Below, piece by piece: positions 33,184 to 42,500 of a DNA stretch of 64,000 nt. A program made the position numbers and the translations under genes. The notes under the pieces were generated by a model. That model had not been told where the DNA came from. It saw only the letters and a list, made by a program, of their open reading frames with translations, and searched no databases. The stretch comes from a virus. The stretch covers positions 38,229-102,228 of the IMG/VR virus record IMGVR_UViG_3300002835_000070; one strand, written 5' to 3'. The stretch's first letter is position 1; the number at the start of each line of letters is the position of its first letter.

Positions 33184-33540
33184 ATGAAAATAGATATAAA
33201 AGACGAGAAGACACAATTGATAATTGGCGGAATAGTATTGGGAATAGGTTTTTTAACTTACTATCATTACAGAAACAAACCAATTACAATCGGAAATCAA
33301 ACTATTGATACAAATCCGACCCCACCTCAAACTAATTTAGACGTTAATTTAGTTTTAAAACAAGGTTTAGAGGGTGCTGAAGTTTCTGAATTACAAAGAA
33401 TCCTTATTAATGATTACGGTCAGGATTTAGGTTCTTTTGGAGATAACAAAGATGGTATTGACGGAGTATTTGGAACAGTTACTTTAGCGGGTTTATTGAA
33501 AGCAAAACAGGTTTCTGAAATAGCATTAAAAGATTTGTAA
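33184..33540 (+). CDS. N-anchored peptidoglycan-binding protein (PG_binding_1-like), copy 2
   Basis: It has the same plan as the preceding gene: helix at about 10-26, then KQGLEGAEVSELQRILIND and GIDGVFGTVTLAGLLKAKQ, ending in ALKDL where copy 1 ends in SLKDL. It starts one base after copy 1 ends. The two are clear tandem duplicates. Confidence 0.8.
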   Translation: MKIDIKDEKTQLIIGGIVLGIGFLTYYHYRNKPITIGNQTIDTNPTPPQTNLDVNLVLKQGLEGAEVSELQRILINDYGQDLGSFGDNKDGIDGVFGTVTLAGLLKAKQVSEIALKDL

Positions 33541-33541
33541 A

Positions 33542-33721
33542 ATGGGAAAAGGTTACTACATAGTAGGTGCGGTTTTAATTGGATTTGGGGCATTTTTGCT
33601 TTACAACAAAATTAAAAGCGGAAATGTAAATTTCAACACAAGAAGTCAAGACGACATAGTAGAAGCGGAAGACGGAAGTCATTTGATTCCTCCTATGGAA
33701 GTACTGCCTTTAGCAACATAA
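33542..33721 (+). CDS. Small N-anchored protein between wall-binding genes (59 aa)
   Basis: It begins one base after the preceding stop with MGKGYYIVGAVLIGFGAFLL, a transmembrane helix, followed by an acidic 35-residue tail (DIVEAEDGSHLIPP). There is no wall-binding motif, so it separates the second and third PG-binding copies. Function is unknown. Confidence 0.65.
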   Translation: MGKGYYIVGAVLIGFGAFLLYNKIKSGNVNFNTRSQDDIVEAEDGSHLIPPMEVLPLAT

Positions 33722-33734
33722 AAATAATTGAATT

Positions 33735-34067
33735 ATGAAAAATAATCAAAAAGTAATAATCGTATCAGCAGGGCTAATTATATTAGGTCTTTACTATTTT
33801 TACAAGCAAAGTAAGCAAAATTCAGAAATTGCAAAAGAAACAACTTCCCAAAGCGGAACTTCAAATACAACACCTGCAAAAGCAGATTGGGATAAAGTTT
33901 TGAAAAAAGGCTCTGTGGGTAAAGAAGTAGAAATACTTCAAACGGCATTAAAACAATTAACCGTTGACGGAAATTTTGGTTTACTGACAGAAGATAGGCT
34001 AAAAAGAGTTATGAAAGTCACGGAAACGTCATTGAATCAGTATAATAAATTCATTAAAAAAAAATAG
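33735..34067 (+). CDS. N-anchored peptidoglycan-binding protein (PG_binding_1-like), copy 3
   Basis: A transmembrane helix (about 7-22) and a Ser/Thr linker lead to KKGSVGKEVEILQTALKQL and VDGNFGLLTEDRLKR, the shortened wall-binding signature. It is the most diverged of the three and lacks the DGID insertion of copies 1 and 2. A Lys-rich tail follows. Confidence 0.75.
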   Translation: MKNNQKVIIVSAGLIILGLYYFYKQSKQNSEIAKETTSQSGTSNTTPAKADWDKVLKKGSVGKEVEILQTALKQLTVDGNFGLLTEDRLKRVMKVTETSLNQYNKFIKKK

Positions 34068-34071
34068 AGTT

Positions 34072-34590
34072 ATGAATAAAATTGCAGTAATAATAGGAAG
34101 TGTTGCGGTATTAGGTATTGGGGCATATTTTTACTTTAAACCTAAAGCAAAAATAGAAGATGCAATAGGTTCGGGAACAACAGGTTCGGGAACAACAGGT
34201 TCAGGCACAACGGGTTCAGGTTCAACAGGTTCAATAGGTTCAACAGGTTCAACAGGTTCAACAGGTTCAACAGGTTCAACAGGTTCAGGCTATCAACTTC
34301 CAGGAACTAATTATACCTCTCCTGAACAAGTTGCAGAAGATGTAAAAAAAATAGCAGAAGCAACAGAACTTGCGAAACAAATTGATGCTATAAACAAAAA
34401 AATTGATAGCCTAACAACGGCTAAAAATAATCCCGTGCAACATTATGGATTTGGACAAAGTGCTTATACAAGAAACGCAGTGTATCAACAACAAATCAAT
34501 AACGAAAATAAAAAACGTGTTCCTTTAGTAGAGAAGTTAAAAGATTTAGGATATACTGAATCGTATGGCATAGCCGTTAAAATAAGATAA
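34072..34590 (+). CDS. N-anchored protein with Gly-Ser-Thr repeat linker (172 aa)
   Basis: The helix at about 4-22 is followed by a linker of GSGTT then GST repeats (about residues 33-72) and a helical C-terminal domain (about 80-170) with AIVDxKI-type heptads around AKQIDAINKKIDSLTTAKNN. The linker DNA is a tandem repeat, described separately, and could change length. The C-terminal helices may form the interacting head. Confidence 0.75.
   Translation: MNKIAVIIGSVAVLGIGAYFYFKPKAKIEDAIGSGTTGSGTTGSGTTGSGSTGSIGSTGSTGSTGSTGSTGSGYQLPGTNYTSPEQVAEDVKKIAEATELAKQIDAINKKIDSLTTAKNNPVQHYGFGQSAYTRNAVYQQQINNENKKRVPLVEKLKDLGYTESYGIAVKIR
34168..34290 (+). repeat. Tandem repeat encoding the Gly-Ser-Thr linker
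   Basis: The first part repeats a 15-bp unit similar to GGTTCGGGAACAACA; the second part repeats GGTTCAACA every 9 bp with few changes. Unit lengths are multiples of three, so gain or loss of units keeps the frame and only changes linker length. Confidence 0.9.
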
Positions 34591-34620
34591 TAGCAAATTT
34601 AACATATATAAAAGTTAAAT

Positions 34621-34658
34621 AAATATTGTTAAAAACATTGTAATTTTAATTAACTTTG
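34621..34658 (+). promoter_or_regulatory. Bacteroidetes-type promoter with shared upstream motif
   Basis: TAACTTTG at 34651-34658 fits TAnnTTTG, with TTG at 34626-34628 and 22-bp spacing, the best-spaced promoter in the window. The upstream box AAATATTGTTAAAAACA (34621-34637) recurs exactly at 38775-38791 ahead of another gene. It drives the 34692 gene and probably the run to 38694. Confidence 0.7.
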
Positions 34659-34691
34659 TTGTGAATAATTAAGAATTTAAAAAATAAAAAA

Positions 34692-35120
34692 ATGGCAGTA
34701 ATAACTTGGGATACCGTACCTGACTATGACCAATGGGGCATTGATTCTTTTTGGAATTGTGAAGATTGGATTATTTGGCACAAAAAGTTAGCGGAGCATT
34801 TTGGTAAAGAAAGTGCCAAAGAACTTTGGGATTATGCGTATGCAAAATCAGGAAGTTTAAGTTCTAATCTTGATTGCCGAACATTTAATTCTACTTTTAG
34901 ACAGTATGTAAATAAAAATGGCTTGTCCCCTTATGCTAATGCAGGTGTACTTGCACCCGTTCTATCAACTTATGGAACGGCAAGTGATGTATTAGGTGGT
35001 ACTTTATCAGGAGTTTCTTCTTTTTTTGCAGGAGATAATGTAAAAAAGGTAATGAATATCCTTTTAATCGGGGGCTTTATTTACGGTGGAATTTATATTT
35101 ATAAATCTTTTAAACAATAA
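34692..35120 (+). CDS. C-anchored membrane protein with Trp-rich N-terminal domain (142 aa)
   Basis: The N-terminal 75 residues are Trp- and Cys-rich (TWDTVPDYDQWGIDSFWNCED, IIWHKKLAEHFG, LDCRTFNSTFRQY). The segment DQWGIDSFWNCEDWIIWHKKL suggests a compact helical fold with a disulfide. A Gly/Ser stretch and one transmembrane helix (about 121-138) follow. It is the first gene after the promoter at 34621. Function is unknown. Confidence 0.7.
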   Translation: MAVITWDTVPDYDQWGIDSFWNCEDWIIWHKKLAEHFGKESAKELWDYAYAKSGSLSSNLDCRTFNSTFRQYVNKNGLSPYANAGVLAPVLSTYGTASDVLGGTLSGVSSFFAGDNVKKVMNILLIGGFIYGGIYIYKSFKQ

Positions 35121-35125
35121 AGTTT

Positions 35126-35290
35126 ATGAAAAATAAGAAAGCAATTGTAATCGCAACAACTTCTATAATAGTAATAGGGTTACTTTATTTCGCAATAAAA
35201 AAAGCGAGTGTAAAAGATATAAATACTGACCCAAAATTAAAATCAGATTTTGATTCGGTAATTAAAAATATTGATGACGCAAAAAAATAA
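35126..35290 (+). CDS. Small N-anchored protein (54 aa)
   Basis: It begins MKNKKAIVIATTSIIVIGLL, one membrane helix, followed by a Lys/Asp-rich helical tail (VKDINTDPKLKSDFDSVIKN). The ATG follows an AGTTT leader five bases after the preceding stop. Function is unknown. Confidence 0.6.
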   Translation: MKNKKAIVIATTSIIVIGLLYFAIKKASVKDINTDPKLKSDFDSVIKNIDDAKK

Positions 35291-35294
35291 AATT

Positions 35295-35864
35295 ATGAAC
35301 GGAGATAAAAAAATGTATTTGTATTCAGGATTAGCAATCGCTTTAGCGGTAGTTGCCTATTTAGTAATCACAAAGAAAAAAGATATGCCAAATGCTTCAA
35401 GCGAGGGTACGCCCGTAGCTGATGATGGCGGAAATGTTGCTACTACTACAACAGGCGAAGTAGTTTCTGAAGAGCAGGTAATTATCCCTACGGCTTTATC
35501 TGAAATATTAAAGAAAACCTCTGCTCAAGCAACGGTAGATTTGGTAAACAAGCCTATTTATACAAAATTAGACGATGTTAAAGCAAGGTATCAAAACTTT
35601 GTAAATAACGGTTTAATAGATAACGTTATGTCAACAATAACTAATAGAGGAACTCTTTTGGGTAATTTAATACAAGTGGTTGACGATAAAGGAAAATTGA
35701 CTAATGCTGACGGAAGAATATTAAAATGGTTTAGAATAAAACCATCTCAAATCGCATTAGACGATATGAATAGAAACAAAAGTTTTTTAACACACGTTTT
35801 TTTACCTAACACAACAGGAAAAGAAATTTATGTAAGAGAAGATACAGTAAAATTAGAAAAGTAA
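35295..35864 (+). CDS. N-anchored protein with SH3-like ectodomain (189 aa)
   Basis: I chose ATG 35295 (MNGDKKMYLYSG), which has the AAATTATG context, over an upstream ATG at 35271 lying inside the previous gene. The helix at about 6-24 precedes a Thr/Gly linker and a domain with PIYTKLDDVKARYQNFVNNG, LGNLIQVVDDKGK and LKWFRIKP, homologous to the 31204 ectodomain. Wall or peptide binding is inferred from the SH3-like pattern. Confidence 0.7.
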   Translation: MNGDKKMYLYSGLAIALAVVAYLVITKKKDMPNASSEGTPVADDGGNVATTTTGEVVSEEQVIIPTALSEILKKTSAQATVDLVNKPIYTKLDDVKARYQNFVNNGLIDNVMSTITNRGTLLGNLIQVVDDKGKLTNADGRILKWFRIKPSQIALDDMNRNKSFLTHVFLPNTTGKEIYVREDTVKLEK

Positions 35865-35868
35865 TATT

Positions 35869-36348
35869 ATGAGGCAATATTTATCAGATAGTATAATTGA
35901 TGACGATTCAAACAATGTATTAGACGGTGGTTTGGGTGGTAGTTCAGGAAGCGGTTCAGGCGGTGGCAGTTATGTTATGCCAACAGGAGGAAATTTAGGC
36001 GGTGGCTCAAATAGCGGTTCTCAAATAGTAGAACCTGATTTGATAAACCCAATTGTTTTTATAAACAATACTTCAAATGGAAGTTCTCAATCACAACAGG
36101 TAGTTGATGAAATTTTGTCGCAACAAGAGGCAAATCAAAATACAGGAAGCCAAACAAGCACTCCTAAAAGTAATGCGATTCCAAGCGATACAAGTGATGA
36201 AACTAAAACCTACGTTGACGGTGGCACAACGCCTAATTCTACCATTAATTTAAAAAAACCAAAGCCAAACTACCTTACTTTAGGAATTTTAGGTATTATT
36301 GGTTTATTGGTGGTTTACAAAGTGTTTTTTAATAAAAAAAGCGAGTAA
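35869..36348 (+). CDS. C-anchored membrane protein with Gly/Ser-rich extension (159 aa)
   Basis: The N-terminal half is Gly/Ser/Asn-rich (GGLGGSSGSGSGGGS at about 20-35), then a Gln/Ser/Thr-rich middle segment, and one transmembrane helix (about 136-153) ending in basic residues. It seems disordered except at the ends. Such linkers could extend a terminal head from the virion membrane. Confidence 0.7.
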   Translation: MRQYLSDSIIDDDSNNVLDGGLGGSSGSGSGGGSYVMPTGGNLGGGSNSGSQIVEPDLINPIVFINNTSNGSSQSQQVVDEILSQQEANQNTGSQTSTPKSNAIPSDTSDETKTYVDGGTTPNSTINLKKPKPNYLTLGILGIIGLLVVYKVFFNKKSE

Positions 36349-36354
36349 AAAATT

Positions 36355-36708
36355 ATGAGTATCAATTCAAGCATATCATTAGTAAAAGAAAGTAAAATCG
36401 TCCTAAAGGTAGTTGCAATAGCAACTGTGTTTACTGCTTTAGGCGGTGCGTATTACTTTTTTGTAAATAATGTTTGGAAGCCAAAAGTAACGGTTTTAAG
36501 CGTAGATTTTGATAATGGATTTGCGACATTACAATTGCCTTTTGGCAGAAAAGTTGATATTTATGGCGATTCTCAATTTTTGATTAGCGGGGATTGGGGT
36601 GTAAGATTCGGCTCGATTAATAAAAATGGAAAGGTAGCATACGAAAATATACAATTATTAAAACACGGTTTAGTTGTTGAATATTTAGACGTGTCAAAAG
36701 TAATTTAG
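36355..36708 (+). CDS. N-anchored beta-domain protein (117 aa)
   Basis: One transmembrane helix (about 18-38) is followed by a beta domain with KVTVLSVDFDNGFATLQLPF and LISGDWGVRFG (about 44-105). The strand pattern resembles the ectodomain of 30908 (KVTIRQDGSG ... IWLRKWGRD), which suggests paralogy. No active-site residues are recognised. Confidence 0.65.
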   Translation: MSINSSISLVKESKIVLKVVAIATVFTALGGAYYFFVNNVWKPKVTVLSVDFDNGFATLQLPFGRKVDIYGDSQFLISGDWGVRFGSINKNGKVAYENIQLLKHGLVVEYLDVSKVI

Positions 36709-36723
36709 AAAAGCAAAAAAAAT

Positions 36724-36936
36724 ATGGCTTATACAGACGTTGGTACAGGTGGTAGGATTTACAGTGTTGGGGAAGAAGATAGATTAATTGATGCCGTCAA
36801 TCGACAAGAAGCAGGTTTTGCGGAAATCGAAAAAAGTCTTACTGCAAAAAAAGACATTGCAAGATATGCCATAATTGGAATTGGTAGTATTTTAATTTTA
36901 GTCTTATTGAAATTTGCAATAAAAAAGAAAAAATAA
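36724..36936 (+). CDS. Small C-anchored protein (70 aa)
   Basis: A hydrophilic N-terminus (YTDVGTGGRIYSVGEEDRLI) leads to a short helix (RQEAGFAEIEKSLTAKKD) and a transmembrane helix (about 46-65) with a terminal KKKK. Its last base is shared with the next ATG (TAATG). Function is unknown. Confidence 0.65.
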   Translation: MAYTDVGTGGRIYSVGEEDRLIDAVNRQEAGFAEIEKSLTAKKDIARYAIIGIGSILILVLLKFAIKKKK

Positions 36937-37637
36937 TGAGTGCAGGTAAAATAATAGAAAGCGTAATTATATTTGGTGGTATCGGAACGATGGCATATTT
37001 GTTGTTTAAAAAGAAGCCTGTTATTGCACAAGAACCAATTCCAATAAAATACAATGTTGTTGAAAAAGGAAAAACTGCGGTTAATGAAGAAGATTGGATT
37101 AAAGGACAAAGAAAACTATGTGTAGATTTTATAACTAATAAAACAGGTCTTGCAACAGGTCACTCTTTTGAGAATTATCGTAGTTGTAATGATATTCAAG
37201 AAAAAAATGAATTAAGTGAGCATTTAGTTGATATAAACGTTTTAAACAATAGAATAGATTACAACAAATTAAAATCTGAACAATGGAGTGCTACTTATTT
37301 ATCATATTTAACGCCACAAGGGGAATTAAAAGCAAACACTTGTTTGGAATTAGATTGGTTAATTAAAGATTTTGGTATAGAACAAGTACATTTATCAGTT
37401 AGTGCTATTGGAATAAGGCAACAAATTGTTAAAATGGCTAAAGAAAAGTATGAAAGATTTAATTGTAGAGATAAAGTAGAGGCAGTAAGAACAAGAGATT
37501 TAATAGCTTTACAAACGCAAGGTTCTATAAAAGCTGAAGAAAGTATTGTTAAAAAAGGTTTTGCAGAACAAAAAACATATATAATATTGGGTGGATTAGT
37601 TTTATTGACAGGGTTTTATATAATTGTAAAAAAATAA
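36936..37637 (+). CDS. Two-TM protein with large Cys-containing middle domain (233 aa)
   Basis: Transmembrane helices lie near each end (about 5-23 and 212-229), with about 185 residues between them. The middle holds RKLCVDFITNK, NYRSCNDI, TCLELDW and KYERFNCRDKVEAVR. The KYxxxNCxD motif before the second helix also occurs in the next protein, so they are distant paralogues. Both ends in the membrane puts the Cys domain on one side. Confidence 0.7.
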   Translation: MSAGKIIESVIIFGGIGTMAYLLFKKKPVIAQEPIPIKYNVVEKGKTAVNEEDWIKGQRKLCVDFITNKTGLATGHSFENYRSCNDIQEKNELSEHLVDINVLNNRIDYNKLKSEQWSATYLSYLTPQGELKANTCLELDWLIKDFGIEQVHLSVSAIGIRQQIVKMAKEKYERFNCRDKVEAVRTRDLIALQTQGSIKAEESIVKKGFAEQKTYIILGGLVLLTGFYIIVKK

Positions 37638-37641
37638 TATT

Positions 37642-38118
37642 ATGGCGCAATTACTTAATTATATTTATGGTTTAGAAAATGTAGGAAAATGCGAATTAAG
37701 CTATGATGCAAATAAAGCATATTCTTGTGGTGCTAATAAAATGCAATTATGTCCTGACTATATCAAAATACCTGTTGTTGATGATAAGTATTTTGACAGT
37801 CGTTCAATTTATGAAAAGTGCAAGTGCATAGACAAGATAAAATCAAGTCTTGAAATACTTGCTAAAAACGAACCTGCTAAATATAATGCCTACTTTGATA
37901 TTTACAAAAAAAAATACACTCAAAATAATTGCGCTGATGTTTTTAAGAATTATATAGCAACTAATCAACAGGATATTTATAATACTACTACACAGGCGGA
38001 TAAATTAAGAATTGAAACACAAAGCATTAAAGAGAGAAATCAAAGAATTTACATCGGTGTAGTATTTCTTGCGGTTGCCGTTGGAATGGTTGCTATATAC
38101 CAAACAAGGAATAGTTAA
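37642..38118 (+). CDS. C-anchored Cys-rich protein (158 aa)
   Basis: An N-terminal Cys-rich domain (GKCELSYD, YSCGANKMQLCPDY, YEKCKCIDK) leads to KKYTQNNCADVFKNYIATN and a Gln/Arg-rich helix before the C-terminal transmembrane segment (about 134-152). It shares the KYxxxNCxD helix with the preceding gene. At least seven Cys suggest disulfides or metal binding outside the cytoplasm. Confidence 0.7.
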   Translation: MAQLLNYIYGLENVGKCELSYDANKAYSCGANKMQLCPDYIKIPVVDDKYFDSRSIYEKCKCIDKIKSSLEILAKNEPAKYNAYFDIYKKKYTQNNCADVFKNYIATNQQDIYNTTTQADKLRIETQSIKERNQRIYIGVVFLAVAVGMVAIYQTRNS

Positions 38119-38133
38119 TATAATATAATTAGT

Positions 38134-38694
38134 ATGAAAAAAGTTTTTTTATTTGGAGGATTAGCCCTTGCGGGTTTTGGATTATATAGGTACTTTAAGT
38201 ATCAAGTTGACTTGGCTTTAAATTATCAGTATGCGCTTAAAGATTTTGAAATCATAGGTCAAAAGGATGATATTATGCAGGTTTCAGCAGTATTTAGTAT
38301 TACAAATAAGTCTTCATTTAAAGTTGAAGTTAAAGACTATGATTTACAATTGTTTTTCAAAGACTTGCCTTTTGCTAATACAAAATCAACTCAAAGCATA
38401 ACAGTTCAGCCAAACTCAACTTTTGAAGTAAAGGGTTATGGGGAAATAGATATTCAAAAATCAAAAGTAGCTATTTTGCCTTTTATTAAAGACGTGCTTG
38501 ATAGAAAACCAATAGATATTGCCGTTTCAGGAAAAATAAATGTTGTGTTTCTTGGAATACCTACATCGTTAAATTTCAACAAAGAAAAATTCAACTATTC
38601 AGTCGATTTGATTCAAGATTATAATTTAGGAAGTGCTTATGAAAAACTTAAAGCAAAATACCCTAAAGTATTTTCTTTTTTAGGAATTAAGTAA
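38134..38694 (+). CDS. N-anchored LEA2/WHy-like beta-sandwich protein
   Basis: The helix at about 4-22 precedes a beta-sandwich (about 38-160) with SAVFSITNKSSFKVEVKDYD, then ITVQPNSTFEVKGYGE, matching the LEA2 (late embryogenesis abundant 14-like) pattern in which a strand ends in an Asn-Lys/Pro turn and a later Pro-x-Ser segment. Such domains are known as membrane-tethered stress or periplasmic proteins in bacteria. It closes the promoter-34621 gene run. Confidence 0.7.
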   Translation: MKKVFLFGGLALAGFGLYRYFKYQVDLALNYQYALKDFEIIGQKDDIMQVSAVFSITNKSSFKVEVKDYDLQLFFKDLPFANTKSTQSITVQPNSTFEVKGYGEIDIQKSKVAILPFIKDVLDRKPIDIAVSGKINVVFLGIPTSLNFNKEKFNYSVDLIQDYNLGSAYEKLKAKYPKVFSFLGIK

Positions 38695-38774
38695 AAAAAC
38701 ATTAATTTTACAAAATATTAATTTATTTTATATAAAATAAAAAACAGATTAATTTAGCATTTTAAATATTTAAC

Positions 38775-38791
38775 AAATATTGTTAAAAACA
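38775..38791 (+). promoter_or_regulatory. Shared regulatory box, second copy
   Basis: AAATATTGTTAAAAACA is identical to 34621-34637 and lies 24 bp before the ATG at 38815, in a 120-bp AT-rich gap. The included TTG is in -33-like position, but no perfect TAnnTTTG follows. It may be an operator or a degenerate promoter of the same regulon. Confidence 0.45.
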
Positions 38792-38814
38792 AGAAATTTT
38801 TAAACTAAAACACT

Positions 38815-39210
38815 ATGATTGAGGGAATTGTTAAAAAGATTATGATGACGGGAATTAATAAGTATGCAGAAACATACATAACGTCAAATGATAATGTTCA
38901 AATTAAGGTTACTGACGATATTAACGGGAATGTTTTTTATACTATGTGTAATGACTTCAAAGATGTTGAAACTGTTACTTTTTTGAATATAATGGACAAA
39001 AGAATGGATTTTTTCGGGTATGAGGGATTAGCTTCTCCGTTCTTGAAAAAAGCATTAGGAATATTCGCTGACGAAGCAAATTGCGAAGTGTCTAACGTTA
39101 ATTGTTTTATTATGAAACATAAAGAAACAGTTGGCTTGGCTTTTTATAATGGATTCAAAAGCGGTAAAAATATTCTTCTTGCAAAACAATTAGAACAATT
39201 AGGATTATAA
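38815..39210 (+). CDS. Soluble protein preceding the spike genes (131 aa)
   Basis: The predicted fold is alpha/beta without a membrane segment. It contains YITSNDNVQIKVTDDINGN, then DKRMDFFGYEGLASPFLKKAL and CEVSNVNCFI. It lies alone behind the 38775 box. Its position 330 bp before the first spike gene could suit a chaperone or regulator for spike expression; this is inference only. Confidence 0.65.
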   Translation: MIEGIVKKIMMTGINKYAETYITSNDNVQIKVTDDINGNVFYTMCNDFKDVETVTFLNIMDKRMDFFGYEGLASPFLKKALGIFADEANCEVSNVNCFIMKHKETVGLAFYNGFKSGKNILLAKQLEQLGL

Positions 39211-39222
39211 AAAAATATTATT

Positions 39223-39525
39223 ATGGCTTTGACAAGAAAACCTAAAGAAACCGTTACGGTAGATGCAAAAGATATTACTTGGATAAAAGATATTCTAAAA
39301 GAATTATCATTAAAAGTAGAAACTATTGATAAAACAACAACCAAGTTAAATACTACAATTGTTGGCGACCCCTCATACGGACAGATAGGTTTGATTACGC
39401 AAGTCAAAGAACATAATGATTACATTGAATCAGACAGAACTTTTAAGTCTAAATTGATTGGTGGAAGTATAGTTTTAGGTGGTCTATGGACAATTCTTTT
39501 AAAATTTTGGGAAAAAATATTTTAA
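39223..39525 (+). CDS. C-anchored coiled-coil protein (100 aa)
   Basis: The N-terminal 25 residues are basic, then a coiled coil (about 20-60, DILKELSLKVETIDKTTTKL) and one transmembrane helix (about 76-94) follow. It lies 13 bp before the first spike gene. Similar short anchored coiled coils commonly dock fibres or act as spanin-like proteins. The evidence is positional. Confidence 0.65.
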   Translation: MALTRKPKETVTVDAKDITWIKDILKELSLKVETIDKTTTKLNTTIVGDPSYGQIGLITQVKEHNDYIESDRTFKSKLIGGSIVLGGLWTILLKFWEKIF

Positions 39526-39537
39526 AAATAATTTAGT

Positions 39538-42500
39538 ATGGCATATCCAAATGGGTCGATACCCGTAACAAGTAGTATAGGCACTACTGCAAGTAGTGAT
39601 ACATTTCCAACGCACATAGATAATCTTGGGGCAGGTGGTCTTATGACTATGCTCACAGTTGCCAATATGAACTCAATACCAACTTTACGAAGAAAGTTTG
39701 GTATGCAAGTTTCAGTAACAAGCGATTCAACTCCCGCAAACAATAAAGTTTACATTTTAGCAAACGTTGCAATGGGTGGAACAGATAATTCTGTTTCAAA
39801 TAACTCAAACTGGATTGATTATAGTTCTTATATTGGTGCTGGTAGTCCTTTTGAGTATGGCACTAATGATGCTATTCAGCCAGTAATAGGTGGGAATGTT
39901 GCGAGTGGTTGTCAATCAACAATTGGAGGAGGTAGTTGCAATACTGCAAGTGGTTGTAAATCAACAGTAAGTGGTGGAAACGAAAATCTTTCTTGTGAAA
40001 TACTTTCTACGGTTGGAGGAGGTACAAGAAACTATGCCAAAGGTAGTTGCTCAACAATAGGAGGTGGTCAAAACAATAGAGCTATTGGACAATGGTCGTT
40101 TATTGGAGGGGGGTATAATAATTGTGCCGTAGGAGGTTACGCAACAACTGTCGGAGGTGTTGGTAATGTAGTACAATCTAGTTTTTCAACAATTATTGGT
40201 GGTAAAAGTAATACAGTTTATGGTGTTTTTTCAATAGTTGGCGGTGGTCTATATAATAAATCTTGTGGGTATTATTCAACAGTCGGAGGAGGTTTTTGTA
40301 ATAAAGCCTATGTTCATTGGTCAACAGTAAGTGGTGGAACTTGTAATATTACAAATTCAAGGTTTTCATTTATTGGAGGTGGTCAAAGAAATATAATTCA
40401 ATCGCCTACAAACGAATGTTGCTCTTTGGGAGTAACAATTGGTGGTGGTATTGGTCATAATACTGCTGGTGGTGTTTTAAATACAACTAATGGAGATTTA
40501 ACTGGTGCAATTACTTGTTGTAATGCTGGAAGATTATCTACAATTAGTGGTGGATTACTAAACTGTGGTACTGGTAATTATTCAACAATTGGTGGTGGTA
40601 AATTTAATACTGCTTCAAGTTGTTATTCAACAATTGGCGGAGGTAATAGCAATGTTTCAAGTGGTACTCATTCTGTAATTAGTGGCGGTTGTTGTAATAC
40701 CTCATCGAGTTTATTTACAACTGTTGGTGGAGGACAAGCTAATACATCATCAGCACGTTGTTCTACTGTTGCAGGGGGTGCTTCTAACATATCTTCTAAT
40801 CGTTGCTCAACTGTTGGTGGAGGAACTTTAAACTTGGCATCAGGTTGTTCTTCAACTATCGCAGGTGGTAGGTTTAATTGCGCCACAAATGATGGTTCAA
40901 CAGTTGGTGGCGGATGTTGTAATTCATCATCTTCTGTTTTTACAACAATTGGTGGTGGTTTTACTAATATTGCTTCTGCTTTTTATTCAACAATTGGCGG
41001 TGGTTATAAAAATTGTAGTTGTTGTAATTTTTCTTTAGTTGGAGGAGGTTTTTGCAATTCTGTTAAAACTGAATTTTCAACAATATCAGGTGGTAAACGT
41101 AATAATACTTGTTTAGGGGAAAATATAACAATTGGTGGCGGTTATTGTAATACTGCTTCTAATTATTATTCAACAATTGGTGGCGGTTATAAGAATCTTG
41201 CTGATGGACTAAATAGTGCTATTTTGGGAGGTTCTACAAACAAAACGTGCGGATATGCCAATGCAATGATAATCGGCTCTAATTTATGTGCAACTCAAGC
41301 GTGTACTACATTTACTAATTGCCTTTCAGCGCAAAATTTATCAGCAGGTTGTGCCGTTGTAGTTGGAGCAAATGGTGTGTTAGTAAATGCACCGACAATT
41401 CCTTACGTTGGCAGTATATTTCAAATAGGGATAGGAACAGGAAGTACAGAGCGTTGTGGTTTATCGAATAATGCTCAAGGTAATTATTCAACTATTAGCG
41501 GTGGTAAATCTAATTGTGCTTTAGGTATATATTCAATAATAGGTGGTGGTTCAATAAACACTACAAATGGTATTAATTCAATTGTAGGTGGGGGGGAAAA
41601 AAATCAAGCTATTTGCGAACATAGTGTAGTTGTAGGTGGATATTGTAATTCATCAACAAACATACACGCAATAGTAGGTGGCGGTGGTTTTAATAATGCA
41701 AGTGGAGTTTATTCAATGATTGGAGGAGGTTGTGCTAATATTGCTTCAGGTAAATATTCAACAATTGGAGGTGGTTATACTAACATTTCTTCTAACAAAA
41801 CAACAACAATAGGCGGTGGTTATCAAAATACTGCTTCAAATTCAGGTGCTACTATTGGTGGTGGTGGAGATAATCTCGCAAGTGGTTTTACTTCAACAAT
41901 TAGTGGTGGCGGTTGTAATACCGCATCTGGTTGTGTTTCATTCATTGGTAGCGGAATTCGTAATACCGCATCTAATTGTTTTTCAATAATTAGTGGTGGA
42001 TTTTGTAATACCGTATCGGCTTGTTATTCGATAATTGGGGGTGGTATATGTAATACTGCATCTGGCAATTGTTCAGCTATTTTAGGGGGGTGTTTAAATA
42101 ACACTTGTACTTTTGATGACGCTATGATAATCGGCTCTAATTTATGTGCAACTCAAGCGTGTACTACATTTATGAACTGCGTATCGGCTAATAATTTAAC
42201 AGTTGGTTGTTTTGTTAGCGTTGGCGCAAATAAAGTACTTGAAAATGCGCCTTTTGTTCCAAATAGCGGTTTATTCGCTCAAACAACAGATAGCACTCCT
42301 GTAACGGCAACTGATGTTGAAAGTTCTTTAATAGGTGTTGGTGTTGGTACATTAAGTGTACCTGCAAATGGATTTTCAGTAGGAGATAGTTTTAATGCGG
42401 TTTTAGACGGTATTATTTCAAATGTCGGAACTGCGACCCTACGTATAAGAATAAAAACACTTTCGGGTGCGCCTTTAGCAGATACGGGAGTTCTTGCTTT

